The notes under the pieces were generated by a model. The model had not been told where the DNA came from. It saw nothing but the letters and a program-made list of their open reading frames with translations, and did not search any database. This document shows, piece after piece, positions 1 through 12,100 of a stretch of DNA of 64,000 nucleotides (position 1 is its first letter; the number at the start of each line of letters is the position of its first letter). Origin of the DNA: Xiphophorus maculatus (lineage: Eukaryota; Chordata; Actinopteri; Cyprinodontiformes; Poeciliidae); contig NC_036461.1 in NCBI RefSeq assembly GCF_002775205.1, forward strand, positions 9,833,015 to 9,897,014, in the 5' to 3' direction. Both the position numbers and the translations under genes were made by a program.

Positions 1-419
1 AAAGTTCCTGCGAGTCTTGTTCCATTTCCGTCGCTCTTGCAACATAGGGAGATATTCTTTCACCCACCGTTTCCAGAACAGGTCCACAATGTATTGGGCT
101 TGCCTCCAACATCTCCGCATGTACAGGTCCTCCTTTTTGAACAAACCTGGTGGCAGCACAGGCTTACCTTTTAACTGGAGCAAATGATTTGGAGTAAGAG
201 CCTCTAAATCATTGGGATCTTCAGAAGAAGGTGTAATCGGGCGATCATTTAATATAGCCTCCACCTCACATAAAACTGTGTGCAAGCCTTCATCATCTAG
301 TACTTGCTGGTTTGTGATGGAGCACAGTATTTTCTTTATTTCCTGCACCAGGCGCTCCCATACACCACCATGATGGGCTCCATAAGGAGGGTTAAAAGTC
401 CACTTTATGCCATCTTGTG
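1..419 (-). pseudogene. BEL/Pao integrase C-terminal remainder, different frame, partial
   Basis: The minus strand is open in another frame from about 440 to base 1. It resumes the integrase at the conserved KWTFNPP...GGVWER block, which carries the catalytic glutamate, then continues into the C-terminal RW-EYLP-L-R type domain (DUF5641-like). The stretch that should lie between the zinc-binding domain and this block, about 100-130 residues with both catalytic aspartates, is missing. The upstream polyprotein ends in a different frame, so this part cannot be read through from it. It has no start codon of its own and continues past the window edge. Confidence 0.85.
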
Positions 420-3400
420 CTAAGCATTTTTGGTGGAAAATGGTGGAAGATCAGTTGAGATTCTGTCAATAGGAAGATCTGACATTTTTTGCTCACCTGG
501 CTTTTGTCGTTGCCTTTGACACACCATACAGTCTCTGATGATCTTTCTGGCTGCTGAATTAGCATGAGGGATCCAGTACTGTCGTCGAAGGGTAGAAAGC
601 ATGTGATTTCTTCCTCTGTGTCCAACCTTTTCATGGATATGTTGAAGAATGAGCTTTGAAACATGACTTCCTTTAGGCAATATTGCAGGATGTTTTGTTT
701 CTTCAGGTAAGGCTGCTTTGCTCAGTCTGCCTCCCACTCTCAACACACCATCATTAACAACAGGATCAAGCTTGTACAGATGACTTGACTTTTTCACTGC
801 ACCAGAGCTCAGAGCAGCCATTTCATTGCCATAATGTTTTCTCTGCACAACTCTCACTATGGCTTCCTCTGCCTTGGACAGATCATCAGTAGTGAGCTGA
901 ACATCTGTTTTATTGTCCTGTTTATCACACATTTGATTTCCACAGTGTGCAGTTAGCAACTTCTTTGTTTGTAGCATTTCTTTTAGTTTCAGGAGCCATG
1001 CTACACATCTTTTTAGCTTTGTCCAACTGGAAAAGTACATTAGCAGCTTGGTGGTGGGACACACTTCTTCCAGCACAGCTGCACATGTCAGGACTTGATC
1101 TTTAACCTCTGGATCAGCTTCCAAATGGACAGGTAATTCTTTAATCACTGCTGGCCATTGGATCTCAGGTTTTGTGAGGAATTCTGGCCCACTGATCCAG
1201 GTGGAAGACTTTAAAAAAGAGCCAACCTTCATGCCTCGAGAGGCTGCATCAGCTGGATTCAACTTTGAGCTGATGTATCTCCACTGAGTAACCTTTGTAA
1301 GATCACGAATGGTGGAAACTCTATTAGCTACATAAGTTTTGAACCGTGTTGTTGTGTTTGCAATGTACTGCAGGACGGTTGTGCTATCAGACCAAAAGAC
1401 TGATTCACTCAGATTGAGTCCAAGTTGAACTAACAGCATTTTGTCCAGACATACAGCTAAAACTGCAGCAGCAAGTTCAAGTCGTGGTATAGTGATTTGT
1501 TTTAATGGTACTACCCTTGCTTTACCAATAACAAAGGTAACGCACACTTCCTGTTTGCTATTAGTTAGCCTAAGATAAGACACGGCACCAAACCCAGTTT
1601 CACTGGCATCACAAAAGTGATGCAGTTGTGCACTTCTTATTTCCCCAAATCTTTTGGGTGTGATGCATCGTCTGACACTAAAGTTGTCAAGAAGAACTAA
1701 ATCTTTGATCCATTTTTTCCAAACTTGTGCCATTTCTGGTGGAATTGTCTCATCCCAGCCAAACTTCAGTTTACATAAATGTTGAAGAATCTGTTTAGCA
1801 GGGAGAATAACTGGAGCTAAGAAACCCAAAGGGTCATAAATAGAGCTGACAATGGACAAAATACCACGTCTTGTTAGTGGTTTGTGCTTGTTTACAATGC
1901 TAAAGGTGAAAACATCCTGGTCAACATCCCATTGTACCCCCAGGGCTCTTTCAGTGGGAAGCTGGTCCCGGCTAAGATCTAGCATCCTTACACCTGTTGC
2001 TCTGTTTTCCTCAGGGATCTGCGAGAGGACAGAGCGCTCACTACACACCCATTTATTGAGCCTAAATCCCCCCTTGGCACACACCTCAGTGAGCTGTTGA
2101 TAAAGAGAAATGGCCTGCTCAACTGTCTGTACAGACCTGAGACAGTCATCTACATAGAAGCTGTGTCTGATTGTATTAATAACCTCTTCTGGGTACAGAT
2201 GTTGGTTGTCATCAGCAGTCTTTAAAAGTGCATATGTGGCACAACTAGGGGAAGAGACTGCACCAAAAATATGGACCAACATTCTATGTTCAACAAGCTC
2301 TTTTGTGATGTCACCGTGGGGCCACCAGAGAAAACGTAAGTAATTTACATGTTCCTGAGCAACTTTGACTTGGTGGAACATCCCTTTAATGTCCGTCATG
2401 AGGGCTATTGGACCTTGCCGAAAACGAATGAGTACACCTAATAAGGTGCTAGTCAAATCTGGTCCCTGTAACAGCTCTTTGTTCAGTGATGTTCCAGCAA
2501 ACATTGCAGCACAATCATAAACAACCCGCAGTGTTTTCTTACGGGGGTGGTAGACCCCATGATGAGGTACGTACCACACCTTTCCTTCCTCATGTTCCAT
2601 TTGATCTTGTGGTACAATTTCTGAATGCCCTTCCACACTAACATTATGCATAAATTCTTTGTACTCTTCAAAGAATAACTTATCCTTCTGAAATCGTTTT
2701 AACAGACATTGCGCCCTCTGCTGGGCCACCTGTTTGTTGTTGGGCATTTTTACTTCAGGATTACGAAAGGGTAACTTCAGGTAATAATGACCATCTTTAA
2801 GCACCGCTGACTCTGACATGATATCCATGAACTGTTTGTCTTCTACAGACATTTCAGTTCGCTCATTGCACTTGTGCTCTATAAAATCCTGATTATACTG
2901 ACTGACCAGCATTTCTTCCAAACTGCTTATTGAGATACGGTTCACCTGAATAGAATTAGCAACATGTCCATTTCCTTCACTACCCTGATTGAGTGGACCA
3001 TTAACAACCCAACCAAGGCGTGTTAGCACAGCATAAGGCCCACTACCTTCACTGTTAACTACTTTCCAAGGTTCCAATGCTTTGGGAGAATTTACACCAA
3101 TGAGCAGCCCAATGCCAGCATCTATTGGTGTCAACTCAACAACTTTCAGATAAGACCATTTTCTTAAGTCTTCTTCTTTAGGGATGTTTTCTTTAGTGAC
3201 AGGAATGGACTGTTGAGTATAAACATCAGGCAACTTCAAGTACTCATGTTCTTTTAAAGCAGCTACTTCCAAACCAGATAATCTATAGCTACTTGCGGGT
3301 TTTTCCTGACCCATGGTTTTTAGCATGATTTCCACTTTCTTTCCAGATGCATTTAACTGCATCATCAAAGCCTCTGTACAAAATGTTGCAGAGCTGCCTG

Positions 3401-5549
3401 GATCTAGAAAGGCATAAGTCTCCACAATCTTTGTCCCCTTTTCCAACTTTACTTTTACTGGGACGACTGACAGAACACACTCATTAGACCCGGCCCCAGT
3501 GTAGCTACCAACATTCAAAGATACAAGAGCATTTGAGATTGGTGACTCTTTACTCTCAGCCTTAAATGCTTGGTACTGCTGCTCTGTTGGTTTAATATGC
3601 AGAACAGTAGGGTGACTTTTATTACAGGTGAGGCATGTTAGACGTTGTGGACAGGTCTTACTCATATGTCCCTTCTGTAAGCAACCAAAGCATAAACCTT
3701 TACTTTTAAGGAATGTCACCTTTTCTTTGTTGGCTTTCTGCTTAAATGAGTCGCATTTTTCCATGCAATGGTTTCCATCACAAAATAAGCATCGAGCTCG
3801 AACCAGCTTTGTAACCTCATGGTTAAACTGGACCTGTTTGTCACTGGTCTGTTTAGAAACCACAGCAACAGAAGTGGCAAAACTGCTGCTTTTAGTTTTA
3901 AAAGGAACCTTTGATGGTTTTAAAGCCATCTTTTCTTTTGCAGTTTGACCTTCTCCATAAACAGGATCCAATGCAGCTTTTGTTTGTTTTTCCAGAAAAT
4001 CAAGAAGATCTTTAAACTTTGCTCTACGATCATACTTTTCTGCTATGTCAACCACAATTAATCGCCATGTATCACGAAGTCTAAAAGGCAACTTTGAAAC
4101 AAGAATTCTCATATTGGTTGAGTTTTCAAGCTCTTCAATAAACCCAGCTTCATCCATTGTGTTGAAACAACTTCTTAAAAAGAATGTATAAGCTCTTAAA
4201 GCTGCAGCATCATCAGACTTTAAGACTGACCAATTCAGAGCTTTGTCTATAAATGCAGATGTTATTTTTGATCTGTTACCAAAGTTCCACTCAAGCTGTC
4301 TTTTTGCTTCCAAGTAAGCAGTTTGTGGACTCATGTGCATACAACTTCTCACTAAAGCTCTAGGCTGACCTGTGGTAAACTGTTCTAAGTAATAAAGCTT
4401 GTCCTGCATGTTATCTGTCTTAGTTTCTATTCCTTGCTCAAATGCCTTAAGAAAGGACCTAAAATGCAAAGGATCTCCACTAAAAACAGGGATTTCTACA
4501 GATGGCAGGAGTGACAGTCTTTGTTGTTTTACAAGCATCTCAGTGATTTCATTCTGCTTCATCATAATCTCTGTTAATGCACTACTATGAACATCAACCT
4601 GAGAAGATATTCGTCTTGGGCTTTCCCCTTCTGGTTTCACTTTTAATGTTTCATTAATAGGTGTATCTTGGGGCATTGGCAAAGGTACAAGAGTAGACAA
4701 TTGTTTCTGTGTTCTTGGAGCCTTTTGAGCTGTAGCAGCGGGTATGAACTCAGTAGATATCGCAGAAACTGATGTATCCTGATTTATGACACCAGAGCTG
4801 GAAACATGACTTTTCTGATCTTGCGTAGAGTTGTAGATTTTCATCTTTGCATCCGCCTTCACCAGCTTGGTTCTCAAAACCAATGCTTCTTTTCTTGTTT
4901 TTAACTGAAGTTCTTCCAGCTCAAGCGCATGCTTTTCTTGCAGCGCATCCACCTCCGCCTTCAGAGCGGCTCTTTCCACCTCGGCTTCCATCAGCGCCAT
5001 TGAAGCCGCACGGGAACTTTTACTCCGCGAACTAGAAGCCTTACTCACTATACTGGGCGCTGTGCTGACTGGTTTAGCTGCGGACCCAGATAGCCTTTCA
5101 GAGTCTTTGCCGACCGTTTGTTGCGCAGTCTGTGAGACGCTGTCATCCGGCTCAACGTTACGGTGATGAGATGCCGCCTTTGATTCAACGTTCAAAGCTG
5201 AACATACTTCGCTCTTCTGTGCATCTCGATCGCCATCCATCCAATTTTCGATGTCATCCAAGAACTCTTTAAAACTGATCAGCTTTGGTTCGTACCAATC
5301 GCCGTGATCAGTTTCTTTTTCTTCATCGCTAAGCAGTCTTTGAACTGAAGATTGCAAGTCCATAAACTCCGTTAAATAATTATTAAAAGTTTTCATATGC
5401 TCCTCTATGGAGGTTTTTGATTCTCCCGCATCAATTAAAGCATGAATGTCATTTCTTTTTCTTGTCAGCACGCTGAGTTTGGCTCTGCGCCTTTTAATTA
5501 AATTAAAGAGTTCTTTTTCTTTTTGAAATCCTTCATCTTGTTCATCCAT
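420..5549 (-). CDS. BEL/Pao retrotransposon gag-pol polyprotein, ends early in integrase
   Basis: This is a retrotransposon polyprotein. Translated from the first ATG (5549) it is about 1,709 residues; the open frame reaches back to a GTG at 5558, which is not a eukaryotic start. An N-terminal charged coiled-coil-like gag part is followed by a DUF1759-like gag domain (around 4260-4510), CX2C and CX2CX4HX4C zinc knuckles (about 3620-3810), an aspartic protease of DUF1758 type with a DPGSS active-site motif (about 3400), a reverse transcriptase with the YVDD catalytic motif (about 2148-2159), RNase H with an SDS motif and a DAASRG-type motif (about 1250-1640), and the HHCC zinc-binding domain of integrase (about 530-720). 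It stops with TAG at 422-420, just where the catalytic core should begin. Reverse transcription functions look intact; the integrase does not. Confidence 0.93.
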   Translation of the reverse strand: MDEQDEGFQKEKELFNLIKRRRAKLSVLTRKRNDIHALIDAGESKTSIEEHMKTFNNYLTEFMDLQSSVQRLLSDEEKETDHGDWYEPKLISFKEFLDDIENWMDGDRDAQKSEVCSALNVESKAASHHRNVEPDDSVSQTAQQTVGKDSERLSGSAAKPVSTAPSIVSKASSSRSKSSRAASMALMEAEVERAALKAEVDALQEKHALELEELQLKTRKEALVLRTKLVKADAKMKIYNSTQDQKSHVSSSGVINQDTSVSAISTEFIPAATAQKAPRTQKQLSTLVPLPMPQDTPINETLKVKPEGESPRRISSQVDVHSSALTEIMMKQNEITEMLVKQQRLSLLPSVEIPVFSGDPLHFRSFLKAFEQGIETKTDNMQDKLYYLEQFTTGQPRALVRSCMHMSPQTAYLEAKRQLEWNFGNRSKITSAFIDKALNWSVLKSDDAAALRAYTFFLRSCFNTMDEAGFIEELENSTNMRILVSKLPFRLRDTWRLIVVDIAEKYDRRAKFKDLLDFLEKQTKAALDPVYGEGQTAKEKMALKPSKVPFKTKSSSFATSVAVVSKQTSDKQVQFNHEVTKLVRARCLFCDGNHCMEKCDSFKQKANKEKVTFLKSKGLCFGCLQKGHMSKTCPQRLTCLTCNKSHPTVLHIKPTEQQYQAFKAESKESPISNALVSLNVGSYTGAGSNECVLSVVPVKVKLEKGTKIVETYAFLDPGSSATFCTEALMMQLNASGKKVEIMLKTMGQEKPASSYRLSGLEVAALKEHEYLKLPDVYTQQSIPVTKENIPKEEDLRKWSYLKVVELTPIDAGIGLLIGVNSPKALEPWKVVNSEGSGPYAVLTRLGWVVNGPLNQGSEGNGHVANSIQVNRISISSLEEMLVSQYNQDFIEHKCNERTEMSVEDKQFMDIMSESAVLKDGHYYLKLPFRNPEVKMPNNKQVAQQRAQCLLKRFQKDKLFFEEYKEFMHNVSVEGHSEIVPQDQMEHEEGKVWYVPHHGVYHPRKKTLRVVYDCAAMFAGTSLNKELLQGPDLTSTLLGVLIRFRQGPIALMTDIKGMFHQVKVAQEHVNYLRFLWWPHGDITKELVEHRMLVHIFGAVSSPSCATYALLKTADDNQHLYPEEVINTIRHSFYVDDCLRSVQTVEQAISLYQQLTEVCAKGGFRLNKWVCSERSVLSQIPEENRATGVRMLDLSRDQLPTERALGVQWDVDQDVFTFSIVNKHKPLTRRGILSIVSSIYDPLGFLAPVILPAKQILQHLCKLKFGWDETIPPEMAQVWKKWIKDLVLLDNFSVRRCITPKRFGEIRSAQLHHFCDASETGFGAVSYLRLTNSKQEVCVTFVIGKARVVPLKQITIPRLELAAAVLAVCLDKMLLVQLGLNLSESVFWSDSTTVLQYIANTTTRFKTYVANRVSTIRDLTKVTQWRYISSKLNPADAASRGMKVGSFLKSSTWISGPEFLTKPEIQWPAVIKELPVHLEADPEVKDQVLTCAAVLEEVCPTTKLLMYFSSWTKLKRCVAWLLKLKEMLQTKKLLTAHCGNQMCDKQDNKTDVQLTTDDLSKAEEAIVRVVQRKHYGNEMAALSSGAVKKSSHLYKLDPVVNDGVLRVGGRLSKAALPEETKHPAILPKGSHVSKLILQHIHEKVGHRGRNHMLSTLRRQYWIPHANSAARKIIRDCMVCQRQRQKPGEQKMSDLPIDRISTDLPPFSTKNA

Positions 5550-5775
5550 TTTCAACACAAATTTCGTTTCTCCAAATCCAAAGGAAAATTGTCCAAAACA
5601 AACTTTTCACTTTGCAGTTCAGGCTCTGCTCTTTCCAACAAAGCACCGCATTTACTCACGAACTTTGCGTCTTCTCCAAGTCCATTACGTGAAGATTCAG
5701 TCCTCCAAGTTCGATCATCCAAACGTTCCAAGCCAGTCCAAGAAAAATAAAAATATAATGATTTTTTGACTTAAA

Positions 5776-6110
5776 TGTCGCAGCCTTCGGTTCCTAAAAA
5801 GCAAAAATAAACTCCAATAAAGGCTGTGGGTGGTAACGGGTGGTTTGGGCTTTGTACGCACTTTTACTCATTCATTTATTGTTAAAGTTGAAATAAAAAG
5901 TCTTGTAACTTAGTTGAAATAAAAAAAATAGTCTCGATTTAATGTTCAACTGTTCCAGTGTTCAAGTGTTCAAGTGGTCAAAAAATCATTCTACCAAAGC
6001 CTCCCGTCCACACCAGACATTCACCAAACAATCCACCAAACAATCCACCAAACAATCCACCCCGCACCCGGTGTGTTCTTAATCGCTCAAATTGGTGGGC
6101 GGGTCTAACA
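5776..6110 (-). repeat. Candidate 5' LTR of the BEL/Pao element
   Basis: The segment has TG...CA ends on either strand (TGTCGCAG at 5776, TCTAACA ending at 6110). It lies just upstream of the gag-pol leader. On the minus strand it has an AATAAA (TTTATT on plus, about 5873-5880) roughly 100 bp before its end, as expected for R/U5. ATTAA directly outside 6110 could be one half of a 5-bp target duplication. The boundaries are inferred, because the partner LTR is beyond the left edge. Confidence 0.55.
6022..6061. repeat. 12-bp tandem repeat, three copies, in the LTR
   Basis: The unit CACCAAACAATC occurs at 6022-6033, 6034-6045 and 6046-6057 without mismatch, then a partial CACC. It lies in the U3 part of the candidate LTR, where short tandem repeats often act as promoter or enhancer elements. 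That function is inference. Confidence 0.9.
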
Positions 6111-9100
6111 ATTAACAATGTAATCTAAATAATTCCAAATATAAAAATGAATTGCAAATTTTGAATCTAAATTAACTTAAATATATTTCCACTACACAAA
6201 GAACAAAACAAAATTGGTAAAAATTATAATCTACAAAACTTTTACATAAATGGCCACGACAGATGTTGAACCAGAAGTTCTTACTCCCAGTTTCCACTTG
6301 AGTTGATCCTGAAGGGCTGGCACCAAATCTAAAACTATCAATAACTCTGCTAAGAAGCAGAAATTATCCAAATACTTTTATTGCAGCAAGAGGTGCCTGT
6401 CATTCTGGATACGAGGTTCTATCATCTGGTTCCTCTGTAGGATGGCTTAACAACGGGGTGAGGAGCTCCGTCATTTTGGGGAGCTAAATGTGGAGCTCCA
6501 CCATAAAGTTGATTTGCACACCTGATCAGACACCTTCCTCTGGAAGTTGGCTCTGGAGAAAAGGCTGCAGGAACTATACATTCCTTGTGGCCTGAGAATG
6601 CTTTGAGATGAGTTAGTTTTTTCTGTATAACTGGAGCAGATGAATTATTTCCAAGGGAATCTTTTGACTCAGGTTGTTTGGATTGAGATCCTCAATAATG
6701 ATGCACAGTACTGTGTCTGTTGTTGACTAACAACATTATTGTGACCTGTTTAAAGCGTCTTGTGGGACTATGTGGTGCAGAAGTAAAATTTCCTTTCCTT
6801 TGCTGCCCTGTTCTGTTTGTATTCCAGGCCTAAATGACACCATGCCTCTGTAAAGAGGCCAGAGAACCTTTCCTTCTCATACAACTACAGAGACTGCTTT
6901 TATTGTGATCTTACATTTGCGTTTGAAAAGAAAAGAGGAAAAGGAGAAATAAATTTGAAGGTTATGAGGTGAGAAACACAAGAAAAGCTTCTTTTTTTAC
7001 ATACGCTTGGGACAGAGTTTATTCTCACTGGAAACTCAGGACTAACTCTTAGGTTTCCAGACTCTGAGATCATTGCACTGCAGCTACATCTCACCCAGTC
7101 TAGGGGACCAGTTCACACTTCATAAAAAACACAATGCAGTGACAAATCCAGAGAGGTTGGTAAATATCAACCCACAAGAGACCTGAGCCAAAGAGTCAAG
7201 TCTTGCATAATCACCATCAGTTAGTGCTCAATGTGAACTGAGACGAACATAAATAAAACTTTGTGGCAGCAGAAAACAGCTGCGGCTCTCCTTTGTCTCA
7301 TCCCATCTTTCCCAGAAAAAGGAGCGATCGGAAACCCACTGACTGAAAACACCTTCGTCCCATCATCTGGTCCTCTTTAACACTCAACTATGATCCCACC
7401 CACTCAGGCTCATGTGCCGTGTGATACTTCAGCTGGAACTGCCAACTTGTGGATCTTTTTTTATTTTTCTGTTGGGCGAATTTGAAGGAACTTCAATGTT
7501 TTTTTTGTCTGTCACCTAATGAAAGAGCCAATTCTTTACTTTCCAAAGGAAATAATCTGCACATGTTGATTCCCACTAGAACTGACAGTACTGTGCGCAT
7601 ACATGAGGGATTTATTCTTCTTACTGTATTGATTAAGAGTATATGAAATTGATAACAAATGGTAACTAATTGCTTGTTTCTAACCACTTCTTTCTTTTTT
7701 TTTTGACATTTTAGCTTGTGTACTTTGGATTGTGAGTCCACAAACTGTTGCTATGCAGAAATCCTGTATACAATCCTGCAGCTGACCTCTTAAGTAAGCG
7801 CCTCTAAGTTGGCTGCATGTCAAATGGCAAGTCCAAGTCCATGGAGGACAATGGGAGTCAAAGGAGGCCATAAGGGGGCAGGGAAAAATCTTTGAGTCAC
7901 GCAGCCCTAAGCAGTGAATCATTGCAAAGGGCCTGGTGACTGAATGACTTGTGTTTGGATCCATCACAGCCGTGGAAATGACTGGAATCTGAGCCACTGG
8001 CCGCTTCGCATCTGTAGCCTTGACAGAATTGTGAGGTGATGAGCCCACACACTTGTTAAGTCAGAAGTGACTTATTCATGTTGAGACAGCTCAGCGTGTT
8101 TGAAGTCAAAAACCCGCAAATGCAAATGTTTTCTCCTCAGGGTACCGTGTGTTCTCAGTGTCGAAGCAACTGAAGATGGGACAAATGGATAAAAGCAATT
8201 TGAGATCTTTACTTTTGGATGTGAAAACGTGCATTTGTAGAGAGAGAAGAGCAAAAACAAGCTCAGTGTGTGATAGTTTACATACCAATGAGGAGGCAGA
8301 TTATGAGAATCCACAGAGCAAAGACAGGAAGAACCAAACCAAACACAAGAGGAATATTTCACCTTAATGCTAAACCCATGGCTGAGTTTGTAAAAGTTTC
8401 AAGCTGAGACAGTCAAAGCTAAATTTAGACATTGAGGGGATATGGGAGATGAAAACTTTGAGCTGCTGTTTTCCCTCTCCTCACTTCTTTATAGCTTCCG
8501 ACCTCTCTATCTGCCTGAGTTTAGCTGTGTAATGCCTTCTGGTGTGCTTGCAGCTTCTGTCTTTGTCTTTCATGTGCATCCCACATGATACATGATGTGC
8601 TTAAAGGCAGCTGCGGAGTCACTCCACTTCTTTCTCCACAGCAAGCATATGTCCAGACGTGGAACCAGTCATTGTATTACTTGAAGGCATTCTTATTAAA
8701 GCGGGGATCATATCGGTGCAGACTGCCGAGTCTGGGACAAAAGCTCATTGAACCTTTGAGATAAAACAAAACAGGCTTTCATAACAGAATGGAACATTTT
8801 CATTTGTGATTTTCTTTGAAGAAGGGCTGCCTTATTTGCAGGACATTTATATTCCTGGGAGCTAACTGGATCTACCCTCAAGAACAGAGATACGGACGAC
8901 TGCTGATTACTTTCTGCAGTATAGTCCCAAGATAGTTTCCACTGTGCATATTGATGCATATTAAGGTAGATTTGATGTTTGAACTTTTAAGTAGCACTAA
9001 GTATTGGTCTCTAACCCATGCATATATTGGAAGGCAACTATATGTCCAAGCATCCTTGCGACATTCCAAGGATTGAGCATGTATAAAAAATTGCTGAGGA

Positions 9101-12100
9101 GTTTGGTTCTATGGATAAATAAGATAAGCAATTTAACTGATCTAACCCTCAGTTAAGGGATGAGAAAAATCTTGAGATCTTTTGATATCTCGATCCCTGT
9201 CTTTTCTTTGCCTTGGTCTTAGCTAGCAAGATCAGAGCATAGCAGCAGATCAAGTCTCAATCAGATAAAGAAGCTTTACAACTTGAGGACATCACACGTG
9301 TTATTTTCTGCAGGGATAAGTCCTGAGGAATGTGGTCAGGGACTGAATCTACACAAAGGACATGTTAAAATCTGTAAAGCAGATTATTTAGGTTTCCAAA
9401 CAGTAACTCTAAATAGTTTCTGTAAGAGGTTAAAAAATGGACAAACTCCAAAAACTACAATAGTCTAAAAAAACTAGTTTTTCTCTTGTTTGCTTTGGAC
9501 AGCTGTTTTAGTTCTTGAGACAGCAAATATGGCATCTGTTTCTTTGAAATTATGCAAGATCTCTTTGTCTATTCATGCATTTTCATTCCTGGTCACGCTT
9601 TAAGCACGTGCTATTAGCTCACAAGCTTTTTGGGAATCAATCACATCAGCAAAATATATTTCAAATTATATATAATTTTATTCAGAATGGTGTCCAAACT
9701 TACCGCTACCTGATTCAGCATCCACAGGCCAAGTTTTAGGTCTGAGCTGTTCTCTGTCTCCATGTGGATGTTTAATTGAGACGACATTAGAGCAGACATT
9801 AGAACACATTTGAACTGGTAGGAAAAACACAGCAGACTGCCACAGGACTGCATATCCTATATTCTGTTGGTTCAAGTTTGGTGGTAGAACAAATATTGAC
9901 GTCAGGCTCATGTGCTTCTTTTCTTACAAGCTCACTTAAAGAGATGGCGAACCGCAACATCCCCTTCCTTTCTCTCCTCAGCTGCAGGACTCCAAGCCGC
10001 ACAACAGACCAGCCATCAGTAGACATCTCGTATGGCTGCTGTCAGCATGGTCATTACGTCTTTCAGCCTGGATCTGTTTAAACAAGATTCTCAGATGGCC
10101 AGTGCCCACACAAGACCAGCTCCCAGCCATGAGATGATTTGCTTCTTCTGGCTAAATTCGTGCCTTGGTCTATTTAATGGGTGGTCAGCCAAATTCAGTA
10201 AGATAGAGAGAGTAAACAGTCAAATTTATGTTTATGTTATCTGTCTTATCTCTTGGTTGCTTGCAACAAATAGCAGCAAAACAACTTTGACCTGTTTCTA
10301 CTATCACCATAGAGGAATGACCTAGTTGGCAGTGGAAACTTTAAAAAAATCACCAATCCAACCTTTTCTGATTGGTACCAATTTTTTTCTTTTGTTGTAC
10401 CCCTATATTGCTCTGTTTTTGTCACGTTTGGGTTTCATCTATGTTATATGTGTATTTTAATCATTTTGTTTCGTCAGTCCTTATCTCATGTATCTCCTCC
10501 TTCCTCTGTAATTCTTCTCAGCTGTTTCTCATCCCTTTGATTACTCCATGTGTATACTCTCACCTGTGTCATAAACTATGTACCCACTGAGTGTAAAATC
10601 GCATAAATTGGAATTACAAAAATAAATTAGCTTAATGGAAACAAGGCAATTTTGATAAAAACACGATTTTGGATCAAAAGTTTTTGTACTAGGAGGAGGT
10701 GTTTTTTGGCTGTATAGAAATTAGTGTATTTCGCAAAACTGCAACGGAAACGCTTTCTTCGCATCATGTGATCAACAACCGGATGTTACTACTGGCAGAA
10801 GAGACGACACAACGTTGTAGGAGGATGGCGCTGCATGCTCTTGTGAACAAACTTATTTACGTGTTTTATTTGTGTTTCTTAGTTAATTGGAACACAGCAA
10901 TTGCAAAATTGTTCTTTGACTTTAAGGGAATATTAACACATATATTGTTCTTCACAAAGTTCTTACAGCAACCTCTGCTCTTTCATGTTTTGCCTGCTGC
11001 AATTTTTTGAGCTCTACAAACATCATCTGAGTTTATTCTTAATATAGTAGGATGAAAACCTCACCACGAGAGTCAAGCATATTATTGTATTGGCTCATGT
11101 AGTCTACATATAGAGACATAATGTTTCCTGTTTTTTCTAGACAGAGGACATACCTGTCTGTCTGTGTCCAGTAGCAGCATGTCCTCAGCTCAGAACATCA
11201 GTGTCTTCTTATGGGAAAACCACCTGCTGGACAGATTCTCAGAATACTTTGTACTCTGTGATTTAAACCATCTGTTTTTGTTGTCAGTCACTTATAGCTC
11301 AACCAAAGACTGGAGATGTTTTTTTTTTCCTTCCATGGCACAACGTGAATTTTACCCATTGAATTGGATCTCTGTGCTCTCCATAAACATTAAAGAACCC
11401 TCTTTCAGTCCCTAAAAAGGTCTTGAACGATCTTTCAAAAACAACTCTGAATACCTTCACCCAGTATGATAGGCTATTCAGCCTGAAATCTGACTTTGGG
11501 GACAGAAACAGCTGGTTTGTATCTTTTTCTTTACTTAAGTAGAAACACATATGTCACTGACCCGTGGCAAAGAGGGTGCACAAAATGCACTTGAAATTAT
11601 GTTCAAATGTAGCACTAATGCATTAGTTACATTTTTAGATACAACACAAATGATTTATATCAAATGGTTTGGATCAAACTGTGTTCATATCTTACAATAG
11701 CCTGCATGTCTTCCTATATCCAGAGTTATAGCATGCAACGGTCCTAGTCACATTTCCCAAAGGTCTTTCAAATGTAATTGCAGCAAACAATAGAACGTAT
11801 TGATAGGCCATATGTTTGAAAAAACAAGTCTTTCCACTTTACAATTATCAAGTATGTTGTGTTGTTCTGTCATATAAGATTCAGATATCATACACTAAAG
11901 TTTGTTGCTGTGCTGTAACTAAATTTTACAAAGTCCAATTAGTATGAATATTTTCTAAAGACATTCTGTCATCACATTCCCATTTGAAAAGTTTCAAAAA
12001 TCCAATCTTTGTAGGAGTTTGCAAGTTTAAAACTTTTTAATACAACTTTTCTTTGTACAGACTAAAAACCTATTGCTGAGCTCTGACTGTAACAAAGTCA

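Larger units (their letters stand above)
1..6110 (-). mobile_element. BEL/Pao LTR retrotransposon, cut by left window edge
   Basis: Read on the minus strand, the order is candidate 5' LTR (6110-5776), a leader of about 225 bp, a gag-pol frame (5549-420), then an integrase remainder in another frame that runs off the window at base 1. The domain order gag, zinc knuckles, aspartic protease, reverse transcriptase, RNase H, integrase is that of BEL/Pao elements. The single frame of more than 1,700 codons points to a fairly recent insertion, but a deletion and frame change near 420-450 break the integrase. The 3' LTR lies outside the window, so LTR divergence cannot be used to date it. I could not identify a primer-binding site with confidence. 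Confidence 0.93.

Noticed and set aside
392..664. 90-codon open frame on the minus strand over the integrase region
   Set aside because: It is in the wrong frame for the integrase. The conserved zinc-binding and catalytic blocks are read in the two other frames, so this is a shadow.
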